Source: Stenotrophomonas koreensis
GTDB lineage: Bacteria > Pseudomonadota > Gammaproteobacteria > Xanthomonadales > Xanthomonadaceae
Direction of reading: 5' to 3'
Assembly (NCBI RefSeq): GCF_001431525.1
Contig: NZ_LDJH01000027.1
Location: forward strand, 31,007-95,006
DNA: 64,000 bases
The notes under the pieces are model-generated. The model was not told the DNA's origin. It ran no database searches and saw only the letters and a program-made list of their open reading frames with translations. This document shows positions 55,405 through 63,203 of this stretch, piece by piece (position 1 is the stretch's first letter; each line of letters begins with the position of its first letter). The translations under genes and the position numbers were made by a program.

Positions 55405-56463
55405 ATGTCCGGTCTGCTGTGTTACTGCCGCCAGGGTTTTGAACCCGAACTGGCCGCCGAACTGACCGAACGCGCCGGCCAGGCCGGCATTGCCGGCTAT
55501 GCGCGTACCCGCCGCAACGATGGCTATGTGCTCTACGCCTGCGAGCCCGACCAGGTCGATACGCTCAGCGAGCTGCTGCCCTGGCGCGGGCTGATCTTCG
55601 CGCGGCAGAAACTGCGCGTGCTGGCCGAACTGCCGCAGCTGGACCCGACCGATCGCATCACCCCGATCCTGGCCGCGCTGGAAGGACAATCGCGCTTTGG
55701 CGACCTCTGGGTCGAGCACCCGGATTCGGACGCCGGCAAACCGCTGGCCGGGCTGGCGCGCAGTTTCGGCAATGCGCTGCGCCCGGCGCTGCGCAAGGCG
55801 GGCCTGCTCAGCGACAAGCCCAACGCCAAATTGCCGCGCCTGCACATCACCTTTGTCGATGGCACCCACGCCTTTGTCAGCGTGGCCGATACCCGCGACA
55901 GCGCGCCGTGGCCACTGGGCATCCCGCGGCTGAAGCTGCTGCCCGAGGCGCCCTCGCGCTCGGCGCTGAAGCTGGAAGAGGCCCTGATGACCCTGCTCGA
56001 TGCCGATGAGCGCGAGCGTCTGGTCAAGGCCGGGATGAAGGCCGCCGACCTCGGCGCGGCTCCCGGCGGCTGGACCTGGGTACTGACCCGCCAGCACATG
56101 AAGGTGTCCAGCATCGACAACGGGCCGCTGCGCCAGCACGTGCTCGATACCGGCCTGGTCGAGCACCTGCGTGCCGACGGCTTCCACTGGCAGCCGGAAC
56201 AGCCGCTGGACTGGATGGTCTGCGACATGGTCGAGCAGCCGCGCAAGGTCGCCGAGCGCATGGCCACCTGGCTGCGCGAAGGCTGGTGCAGGCACACCAT
56301 CTTCAACCTCAAGCTGCCGATGAAAAAGCGCTGGGACGAAACCGCCCTGTGCCTGGAGCTGTTTGCCCAGCAGGCCGGCAAGCCCTTGCTGATCCGCGCC
56401 AAACAGCTCTACCACGACCGCGAAGAGATCACCGTTTTCGTCACCCCGCTCAGCCGCCGCTGA
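55405..56463 (+). CDS. rlmM: 23S rRNA (cytidine2498-2'-O)-methyltransferase
   Basis: Methylates C2498 in 23S rRNA using SAM. 352 aa. An N-terminal THUMP-like domain (GLLCYCRQGFEPELAAELTE), then an RrmJ-fold domain: SAM motif MKAADLGAAPGGWTWVLTRQ, the aspartate of DWMVCDMVEQPRKVAERMA and NLKLPMKKRWDE provide the catalytic Lys/Asp set. Cytoplasmic. Confidence 0.95.
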   Translation: MSGLLCYCRQGFEPELAAELTERAGQAGIAGYARTRRNDGYVLYACEPDQVDTLSELLPWRGLIFARQKLRVLAELPQLDPTDRITPILAALEGQSRFGDLWVEHPDSDAGKPLAGLARSFGNALRPALRKAGLLSDKPNAKLPRLHITFVDGTHAFVSVADTRDSAPWPLGIPRLKLLPEAPSRSALKLEEALMTLLDADERERLVKAGMKAADLGAAPGGWTWVLTRQHMKVSSIDNGPLRQHVLDTGLVEHLRADGFHWQPEQPLDWMVCDMVEQPRKVAERMATWLREGWCRHTIFNLKLPMKKRWDETALCLELFAQQAGKPLLIRAKQLYHDREEITVFVTPLSRR

Positions 56464-56472
56464 GCCTTTGCC

Positions 56473-56497
56473 GATGCACCGGCCAAACCGGTGCATC
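56473..56497 (+). terminator. hairpin after rlmM
   Basis: GATGCACCGG-CCAAA-CCGGTGCATC, an exact 10-bp stem 9 bp after the stop; no T-run. Confidence 0.55.
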
Positions 56498-56568
56498 CCG
56501 GGCGCAGATTCCGCCCATTCAGCACATCTGCGGCAGTCTGTGCGGCATCCCCGTTCAAGGAGCCTGCC

Positions 56569-56988
56569 ATGCGTGGCCTGCCGCTGATCTTCGCTGCCGT
56601 GTTTGCCTTGGTGCCCACCCTGGCATTGGCCCGGACCGTGCCTGCCGCCCGCCCGGCTCCGGGCAACCCGGCACAGACCCAGGCCATGCCGGAACTGCCG
56701 GTGGGCATCCGCACCCAGTCGCTGGCCGCCGGCGCACAGACCGGACGGGTAGAGATTGCCGTGGCCGAAGGCGATACCCCGGTCAGCGTGCGCTCGGTAC
56801 AGCCGGACAGCGTGGATACCGCTGCCTATCGCCTCACCTTCGCCACCCTGGATACCAATGCCGATGGCTTCATCGACCGCATTGAAGCCGCCGCGCATCC
56901 GGCATTGAATGACGAATTCAAGGCACTGGACATCAAGCGCCGCGGCAAGCTGGACCGCAGCGATCTGGCCGGTTGGCTGATCGACTGA
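56569..56988 (+). CDS. exported EF-hand protein
   Basis: 139 aa from the ATG at 56569, preceded by AAGGAGCCTGCC. Signal peptide 1-21 (MRGLPLIFAAVFALVPTLALA). One canonical calcium loop, DTNADGFIDRIE (about 95-106), and a second degenerate loop, DIKRRGKLDRSD, that lacks the ligand pattern. Such two-loop periplasmic calmodulin-like proteins are common in this family. It lies 77 bp upstream of the first duplicated lipoprotein, without obvious coupling. Confidence 0.85.
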   Translation: MRGLPLIFAAVFALVPTLALARTVPAARPAPGNPAQTQAMPELPVGIRTQSLAAGAQTGRVEIAVAEGDTPVSVRSVQPDSVDTAAYRLTFATLDTNADGFIDRIEAAAHPALNDEFKALDIKRRGKLDRSDLAGWLID

Positions 56989-57065
56989 AAAACCGGCGCG
57001 CCGGTGGGCACCGATCACCGGCGTCGCGCTGGACACCCGCGCCACACCTGGGCTGCAATGGGGTC

Positions 57066-57857
57066 ATGAATCTGCCCCGGCTGCTGCCCCTGATCTGCTG
57101 CCTGCTGCTGGCCGCCTGCCAGCAGCCACCTGCACGTGAACCGGCCAGTGCCGCGCCGCCGGGCACGGCCATCCAGCAGCTGGGACCCTACCGCTTTGCC
57201 ATCCCGGTGGATTATTTCCATAACCAGCATGGCCCATCACCCGACGCGGTGGGCTCGCTGGTGATGCTGCTGCCCGAGCTGGGCCCCCGCCCTCCCAATG
57301 CCCTGCATCGCCCTTCCCATTCGCCGTACATGAAAGTCCAGTACAGCTTCTATTACGTGGACAAGGTGCCGATTGATGCGGTGCTGGAACGCGCCACCAG
57401 CCGCTGGCACCAGACCGGCGATGCCTATGAGGACAACGACCCGCGCGAGCAACTGGCCCTGCGCCCTGCTGCCCTGCAGCTGCATGGGCTGACCCGTCAC
57501 GACGTGGACCCGGCCCTGTTCGAACAGCACAAGCAGCGGGCCATAGCCAAGTTCGGCAAGTGGCAGGACCGCACCGGCTATGGCATGGGCGATGACTGGT
57601 ATATCGCCCGCGATGCACAGGGTCGCCTGCGCAGCTTTATCAAGTGCGACCCCCTTCAGCAGCCTGATGGGGTGGTGTGGGAGGGGGACAAATATCGATC
57701 CGCAGGCATTGGCCGCATCGCCGGCTGCGAACACCACTTCATCGACCGCAAACGCAGCTACCACATTCATTCAAGCTACGCGCGTGTACATCTGGCGCAG
57801 TGGCAGGCCATTGAAATGGCATTCCACCAGCTACTGGATGCCACCCAACTGGATTGA
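57066..57857 (+). CDS. putative immunity lipoprotein, copy 1
   Basis: 263 aa from the ATG at 57066; the frame extends 31 codons upstream but the lipoprotein signal MNLPRLLPLICCLLLAAC (lipid Cys18, Gln at +2) fixes the start. A Pro/Ala linker follows, then a compact domain beginning QLGPYRFAIPVDYFHNQHGP. No catalytic motif is recognised. The N-terminal Gln after the lipid Cys predicts outer-membrane attachment. Position directly before an XVIPCD protein suggests it protects the cell from that toxin. Copy 2 differs mainly at residues 197-240. Confidence 0.75.
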   Translation: MNLPRLLPLICCLLLAACQQPPAREPASAAPPGTAIQQLGPYRFAIPVDYFHNQHGPSPDAVGSLVMLLPELGPRPPNALHRPSHSPYMKVQYSFYYVDKVPIDAVLERATSRWHQTGDAYEDNDPREQLALRPAALQLHGLTRHDVDPALFEQHKQRAIAKFGKWQDRTGYGMGDDWYIARDAQGRLRSFIKCDPLQQPDGVVWEGDKYRSAGIGRIAGCEHHFIDRKRSYHIHSSYARVHLAQWQAIEMAFHQLLDATQLD

Positions 57858-57946
57858 GCAACAGCAAGAGGCATACGGTCACAGAATCCACCTGTATACA
57901 GGGCCCATGCTGGACACCCGACCCGGACATGGACTGCAATGGGGCC

Positions 57947-58738
57947 ATGAACCTGTCACGGCTGTTGCCCCTGATCTGTTGCCTGCTGCTGGCCGCCTGC
58001 CAGCAGCCACCTGCACGTGAGCCGGCCAGTGCCGCGCCGCCGGGCACGGCCATCCAGCAGCTGGGACCCTACCGCTTTGCCATCCCGGTGGATTATTTCC
58101 ATAACCAGCATGGCCCATCACCCGACGCGGTGGGCTCGCTGGTGATGCTGCTGCCCGAGCTGGGCCCTCGCCCTCCCAATGCCCTGCATCGCCCTTCCTA
58201 TTCGCCGTACATGAAAGTCCAGTACAGCTTCTATTACGTGGACAAGGTGCCGATTGATGCGGTACTGGAACGCGCCACCAGCCGCTGGTACCAGACCGGC
58301 GATGCCTATGAGGACAACGACCCGCGCGAGCAACTGGCCCTGCGCCCTGCTGCCCTGCAGCTGCATGGGCTGACCCGTCACGACGTGGACCCGGCCCTGT
58401 TCGAACAGCACAAGCAGCGGGCCATAGCCAAGTTCGGCAAGTGGCAGGACCGCACCGGCTATGGCATGGGCGATGACTGGTATATCGCCCGCGATGCACA
58501 AGGACGCCTGCGCAGTTTCATCAAGTGCGACGCCCACCAGAAACCGGACGGATTGCTCTGGGATGGTCAGCAATATCGTTCAACTGGCACATTTCCTATA
58601 GCCGGCTGCGAACACCACTTCATCGACCGCAAGCACAATTATCGAATCCACGCCAGCTACGCGCGTGTACATCTGGCGCAGTGGCAGGCCATTGAAGCGG
58701 CATTCCACCAGCTTCTGGATGCCACCCAACTGGATTGA
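57947..58738 (+). CDS. putative immunity lipoprotein, copy 2
   Basis: 263 aa, the same signal (MNLSRLLPLICCLLLAAC) and domain as copy 1. The divergent segment reads CDAHQKPDGLLWDGQQYRST here and CDPLQQPDGVVWEGDKYRSA in copy 1, while flanks such as IAGCEHHFIDRK are identical. The toxin-like gene starts 26 bp after its stop, so this copy is the more likely cognate partner. Function is inferred from context. Confidence 0.75.
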   Translation: MNLSRLLPLICCLLLAACQQPPAREPASAAPPGTAIQQLGPYRFAIPVDYFHNQHGPSPDAVGSLVMLLPELGPRPPNALHRPSYSPYMKVQYSFYYVDKVPIDAVLERATSRWYQTGDAYEDNDPREQLALRPAALQLHGLTRHDVDPALFEQHKQRAIAKFGKWQDRTGYGMGDDWYIARDAQGRLRSFIKCDAHQKPDGLLWDGQQYRSTGTFPIAGCEHHFIDRKHNYRIHASYARVHLAQWQAIEAAFHQLLDATQLD

Positions 58739-58764
58739 CCCAGATTGCTTTACAGGACTGACCC

Positions 58765-60135
58765 ATGAAAGGACTCACCGAAAAAGACCTGCAAATCCTC
58801 CAGCACTACGCTGCTGAAGGAAACCGGGTGTTGTACTTCAACTACCTGGCCGCGCTGGAGGGCGTGGACAAGTACCCGGCCATGGCCCTGGGCGTTGGCA
58901 ACAACGACTCGCTGGCCGGGCAGATTGCCAACCGCCACGTTGCCGGCTTTGTGGCACGCCAGCAGTCCGAGCATGGATCGCAGCACCCCGACCGCACGGA
59001 CATGACTGAACGTGACTGGGAACAGTTCGGCATCGAGTTGATCCGCCAGGACCTGGAGCGGCGGCAATTTCACATGCGCCGCGGGGATGCGCATCTCGCC
59101 CTCAACCTGCCCGGAGAAGACGTCAAGCTTTCCCACGAACGCGCCTTCGAGAAATACGAACTGGACCCGCGCGCCTGGACACCCCAGGCCGCGATGGAAG
59201 CGGTGCTGGCGGCCCATGGCGAGAAAGCCATGCAGGCCTACTGGGAAATGCAGCTGGACGGTGGCCTGCTGAACATGGGCGCATGGCGTGCCGGTGAAAC
59301 CATGGTGCGCAATACACTGGAGCGCGGATGGTGGGACGGCGGCATCGCCAACCTCGGCCTGGTGGCACATGGCTCGGCCACCCTGCTATCACAAGGGGCT
59401 GACCCTACCCTCAGCTACCAGGACCCCAACCGCATCGTGCTGGCTGGCAGCCTGTACCAGCACACCGACCAAGGCTGGATGCTGGCAACCCGCGACAATG
59501 CCTTCAAGGACGGCTTGCCCCACGACCGGCTGCACCCGCTTGCCGACCCAGCCCTGCGCGAGGTGCTGGACGATACCCGCCAGTTGCGCCTGGAAAAGCA
59601 GCAACTGCGCCAGGACTACCACCCCGATGACCCCAACCGCGGGCGGCCACTGCAACCGTCTGCCGACCTGGGCGAAGAGCAGAAGCTCGAACTGGAACAC
59701 CGGCTGCTGGCACAGACCCAGCGTCACCCGGCCAACCCCGACCACCCCGCGCATGCGCTCTACACCCAGACCCGGGCCGGCGTGGAGCAGCTCGATGCAC
59801 AGGCCGGCCGCGTTTTTGATGTGCGCAGCGAAAACATGACCCTGGCACTGACCGCGCAGGCCTGCACGGCCGGCCTGACACGGGTGGATGCGGTACTGCT
59901 GAGCTGCGCAACAGCCGAGGCAGCGGCCGCCGCGCGCGTGTTTGCGGTGCAAGGTGCGCCGCAAGACCCTGCCCATTGCCGAACACACCTGCCTACCGCG
60001 CAAGCCTGCCAGCAGCCCGGGGGGCAATCACTGGCCCTGTTGGAGCAGGCCAGTGAACAACAGCAGCAGGCACGTGCGCAGGAGCAGCTGCAGGCGCAAG
60101 CGCCGCAGCAGGCACCCGCACGGCAGATGGCCTGA
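58765..60135 (+). CDS. XVIPCD-domain type IV secretion effector (X-Tfe-like)
   Basis: 456 aa with AGGA before the ATG and no signal peptide. The C-terminal 140 residues show the XVIPCD pattern used as a secretion signal by the Xanthomonadales antibacterial T4SS: HPANPDHPAHALYTQTRAGV, GLTRVDAVLLS (370-380), RVFAVQGAPQDPAH (391-404) and a Gln-rich tail (430-450). The N-terminal 1-230 domain (LTEKDLQILQHYAAEGNRVL, ALGVGNNDSLAGQIANRHVA) has no catalytic motif I recognise. Two lipoproteins just upstream would be immunity proteins. No virB/virD4 genes are in the window. Confidence 0.82.
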   Translation: MKGLTEKDLQILQHYAAEGNRVLYFNYLAALEGVDKYPAMALGVGNNDSLAGQIANRHVAGFVARQQSEHGSQHPDRTDMTERDWEQFGIELIRQDLERRQFHMRRGDAHLALNLPGEDVKLSHERAFEKYELDPRAWTPQAAMEAVLAAHGEKAMQAYWEMQLDGGLLNMGAWRAGETMVRNTLERGWWDGGIANLGLVAHGSATLLSQGADPTLSYQDPNRIVLAGSLYQHTDQGWMLATRDNAFKDGLPHDRLHPLADPALREVLDDTRQLRLEKQQLRQDYHPDDPNRGRPLQPSADLGEEQKLELEHRLLAQTQRHPANPDHPAHALYTQTRAGVEQLDAQAGRVFDVRSENMTLALTAQACTAGLTRVDAVLLSCATAEAAAAARVFAVQGAPQDPAHCRTHLPTAQACQQPGGQSLALLEQASEQQQQARAQEQLQAQAPQQAPARQMA

Positions 60136-60158
60136 CGCTCAGGCGCACGCCCGGTGCC

Positions 60159-61337
60159 TCAGCCGCCGGAAGCATGCTTCCAGAACAGGCTCACCAGCGG
60201 CGGCAGCTTGCCGGCCAGGCCCATCGCCGGGCCACGGGCCAGGCTCAGGTGCAGTTCGTCGTTGGAGAACAGGGTATTGATCGCCGAGAAGCTCTTGGCG
60301 GCCACCGTCGCTTCGCTCTGGCGGGCATTGGCCCAGCGTTGCAGGCGTGCGGGGCTGGCCCAGTCACGACGCTTGGCCTTGGCATCGAGCACGCTGGCCC
60401 GCAGGGCGGCCACATCGCGCAGCCCCAGGTTGACGCCCTGCCCGGCCAGCGGGTGCACCGCATGGGCGGCATCGCCGATCAGCAGCACACGCCCTTCAAG
60501 ATAGCGATCGGCCAGCTGCCGGCGCAGCGGGAAGGCCACGCGTTTGGATGCCAGGGTCAATGCGCCCAGACGTCCGCCGAAGGCATTGGTCAGCGCGCGG
60601 TTGAAGGCCGGCTCGTCCAAAGCAAGCATCGCCGCCGCTTCTTCATCGGGCAGGGTCCAGACAATCGAGTTGCGCTGGCTGCCAGCCGGCAGCACCGCCA
60701 GCGGCCCGGTCGGCAGGAAGCGCTGCCATGCCGTTGCTTCATTGGACAGCTCGCTGTCGACATAGGCCACCACGCCGCGCTGGCCGTAGTCATGCCGGTC
60801 CACACCGATGCCGGCCATGCTGCGCACGGCCGAATCGGCGCCGTCGGCAGCAATAACCATGCCGGCCTCCAGCCTGCGGCCATCGCTCAGGCGCAGGCGT
60901 ACGCCATCGGCGTGCTGTTCAAGCTGCTCCACCGTGGCCGGGCATTCAATCCGCACGCCCGACAGCGGCAACTCGGCCCACAGGCGGTCGACCAGCAGGC
61001 CGTTTTCGATGATCCAGCCCAGCTGGGCCCGGCCCAGGTGGTCGGCATCAAAGGCCAGCTCTTCACCGCCGGCCGCATCCCAGACCCGCATGCGGCGATA
61101 CGCCACCGCGCGTGCCTGGCGGATCGGCTCCCATACGCCCAGCGCCTTGAACAGGGCGGCGTTGTCCGGGGCAAAGGCATACACCCGCAGGTCCGGGTTG
61201 TCGGCGTGCCAGGCAGGCGGCTCGCGCCCTTCCACCAGCACCACTGACAACCCAGCCTGGGCCAGCGCCAGCGCGCAGGCCGCACCGACCACGCCACCGC
61301 CGACCACCACCACATCGTTGCCCGGCGTGCGGCTCAT
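60159..61337 (-). CDS. ubiI: UbiH/UbiF/VisC family FAD monooxygenase
   Basis: Flavin hydroxylase of ubiquinone synthesis. 392 aa from the ATG at 61337, which overlaps the ubiH stop (ATGA). FAD GxGxxG region DVVVVGGGVVGAACALALAQ, DG motif VIAADGADSAVRS and the GD motif RVLLIGDAAHAVHPLAGQGV. The ubiH-ubiI order matches E. coli, which supports the C5-hydroxylase assignment, but UbiF/UbiM-type activity is not excluded. Confidence 0.85.
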   Translation of the reverse strand: MSRTPGNDVVVVGGGVVGAACALALAQAGLSVVLVEGREPPAWHADNPDLRVYAFAPDNAALFKALGVWEPIRQARAVAYRRMRVWDAAGGEELAFDADHLGRAQLGWIIENGLLVDRLWAELPLSGVRIECPATVEQLEQHADGVRLRLSDGRRLEAGMVIAADGADSAVRSMAGIGVDRHDYGQRGVVAYVDSELSNEATAWQRFLPTGPLAVLPAGSQRNSIVWTLPDEEAAAMLALDEPAFNRALTNAFGGRLGALTLASKRVAFPLRRQLADRYLEGRVLLIGDAAHAVHPLAGQGVNLGLRDVAALRASVLDAKAKRRDWASPARLQRWANARQSEATVAAKSFSAINTLFSNDELHLSLARGPAMGLAGKLPPLVSLFWKHASGG

Positions 61338-62545
61338 GCGGCGTCCTCCCGGCACAGTGCCGGTACCTCACCGCGAAAGCCCATCGCGCCGCCGACCAGC
61401 GTGGCCTTCAGGCTGCCCGAGGCCGAAGCCGCCAGCAGGCCGAGGCTGCGCAGGCCGCGTGCGGCCGGGCGCTCGTTGCCGGTGAAGCGGGCCAGGCCAT
61501 CGGAAAAGGCCAGGGTCTGCTCGCGGTCCGGGCCGCGCCGGGCCACATACGCGGCCAGCTGGCCGGCACTGCCCGGGTCATTGCGGTCGTGTTCGATCAG
61601 CTCAGCCAGGGTCAGCGCATCGCGCAGGCCCAGGTTGAAGCCCTGCGCACCGATCGGGTGGATGGTCTGGGCGGCATTGCCCATCAGCACCACCCGTGGC
61701 GCCACCAGCTCGCGTGCCAGCACCCGGGCCAGCGGGTAGGCGCTGCGCGGGCCGACCTCGAGCAGGCGCCCGGCGCGCCAGCCAATGGCAGCCTGCGCCC
61801 GGGCCAGGAACGCGGCATCGTCCAGTGCGGCCACGGCGCCCGCTTCGGCACGCGGCACCGTGTGGATCAGCCCGTAATGGCGGTCACCCCGCGGCAGCAG
61901 CGCGGTCGGGCCGCTGTCGGTGAAACGCTCCCAGGCCGTGCCATCGGGGCCACGCTCGGCGCGCGCCCGGGCCACGAACAGGGTCTGCAGGTAATCCTGC
62001 TCGAGGGTGCCAATGCCCACGGCCTGGCGCACACTCGAGGCGGTGCCATCGCAGCCGACCACCAGCCGTGCGTTGAGGGTCTGCTCACCGTTGTCTCCGG
62101 CAATCACCACCGGCCGGCGGCCATCGACCACCGCTCCCAGGCGCACAAAGCGCGCCGGGCGGTAACGGGCAAGGGCCGGCAGTTCGGCCAGCCGCGCCTC
62201 CAGCGCCAGGCCGAAATCGCGCGCCACCACCACCTGGCCGAACCAGGGCCGGTCATAGTCGGTAGCGTCCAGGGTGACCCGGCCAAAATCCCCAGCACGG
62301 CTGACATGGATGCGCCGGATCGGCCCGGTGGCGCTGCGCAGCCTGGCCATCACCCCCAGTGCGGTAAGCGCATTGACGGTGGCGGCGGCAAAACTGAGGT
62401 TGCGTTGATCGAACACTGCCGGTGGCGTACCGGCGGGGTTGGCCTCCACCAGCGCACAGTCCACGCCAATACGCTGCAGCGCGATCGCCAGACTGGCCCC
62501 GACCAGGCCGCCACCAACAATGACCACATCATGGTTCGTACTCAT
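61334..62545 (-). CDS. ubiH: 2-octaprenyl-6-methoxyphenol hydroxylase
   Basis: FAD monooxygenase of ubiquinone synthesis. 403 aa. DVVIVGGGLVGASLAIALQR, FDQRNLSFAAATVNAL, LVVGCDGTASSVRQ and VVLMGNAAQTIHPIGAQGFN, the last being the UbiH-specific variant of the family signature. It is translationally coupled to the following ubiI-like gene. Confidence 0.9.
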   Translation of the reverse strand: MSTNHDVVIVGGGLVGASLAIALQRIGVDCALVEANPAGTPPAVFDQRNLSFAAATVNALTALGVMARLRSATGPIRRIHVSRAGDFGRVTLDATDYDRPWFGQVVVARDFGLALEARLAELPALARYRPARFVRLGAVVDGRRPVVIAGDNGEQTLNARLVVGCDGTASSVRQAVGIGTLEQDYLQTLFVARARAERGPDGTAWERFTDSGPTALLPRGDRHYGLIHTVPRAEAGAVAALDDAAFLARAQAAIGWRAGRLLEVGPRSAYPLARVLARELVAPRVVLMGNAAQTIHPIGAQGFNLGLRDALTLAELIEHDRNDPGSAGQLAAYVARRGPDREQTLAFSDGLARFTGNERPAARGLRSLGLLAASASGSLKATLVGGAMGFRGEVPALCREDAA

Positions 62546-62641
62546 GCCGGCAATGATAAGCCACCCCGGCTTGTGCCACCCCGCTGGCGGATGGCGTGCT
62601 GCTGGCTAGAATGCAGGCTGGCCTTGCATAGATGAAGAACC

Positions 62642-63196
62642 ATGGGCAACCGTTTGTCGAAGATCTACACCCGTACCGGCGATGACGGCAGCACCGGACT
62701 GGGCGACGGCAGCCGCACCGGCAAGGACGCCCTGCGGGTGGAAGCGTTCGGTACCGTGGATGAGGCCAACTCGGCCATCGGCGTGTTGCTGGCGGTGGAA
62801 CTGCCCGGCGACGTCCGCCAGCTGCTGACCCGGATCCAGCACCAGTTGTTCGACCTCGGCGGCGAGCTGTGCATTCCCGGGCATGCGGCGATCATCGATG
62901 CCGATATCGACGCGCTGGAACAGCAGCTGGACCATTACAACCAGGACCTGCCGCCGCTGAAGGATTTCATCCTGCCGGCCGGTGGCGAGGCAGCCGCACG
63001 TTGCCACCTGGCCCGCACCATCGTGCGCCGCGCCGAGCGCGTCACCGTGGCGCTGTCGCGGGTGGAAAGCGTGCGCGGGCAGGCAGTGCGCTATCTCAAC
63101 CGGCTCTCCGACCTGCTGTTCGTGCTGGCCCGGGTGCTGGCCCGCAGTGCCGGCCATGGTGAGGTGATCTGGGAACACGCACGCCGCCACGGCTGA
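62642..63196 (+). CDS. ATP:cob(I)alamin adenosyltransferase, PduO type
   Basis: 184 aa. Makes adenosylcobalamin from cob(I)alamin and ATP. The N-terminal ATP-binding motif KIYTRTGDDGSTGLGDGSR and RRAERVTVALSRVESVRGQA with RYLNRLSDLLFVLARV are family signatures. It diverges from ubiH and lies 7 bp before the deacetylase-like gene. No cobalamin synthesis gene is in the window. Confidence 0.95.
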   Translation: MGNRLSKIYTRTGDDGSTGLGDGSRTGKDALRVEAFGTVDEANSAIGVLLAVELPGDVRQLLTRIQHQLFDLGGELCIPGHAAIIDADIDALEQQLDHYNQDLPPLKDFILPAGGEAAARCHLARTIVRRAERVTVALSRVESVRGQAVRYLNRLSDLLFVLARVLARSAGHGEVIWEHARRHG

Positions 63197-63203
63197 GGAA
63201 ACC

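Larger units (their letters stand above)
57028..58738 (+). repeat. tandem direct duplication of about 830 bp
   Basis: 57028-57857 and 57909-58738 are the same unit, offset 881 bp, with no length change inside the coding parts. Identity is near complete over the first about 590 bp of each gene, then drops in a patch (about 57645-57775 against 58526-58656) and returns to near identity at the 3' end. This mosaic suggests recent duplication plus gene conversion or selection. Confidence 0.92.
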
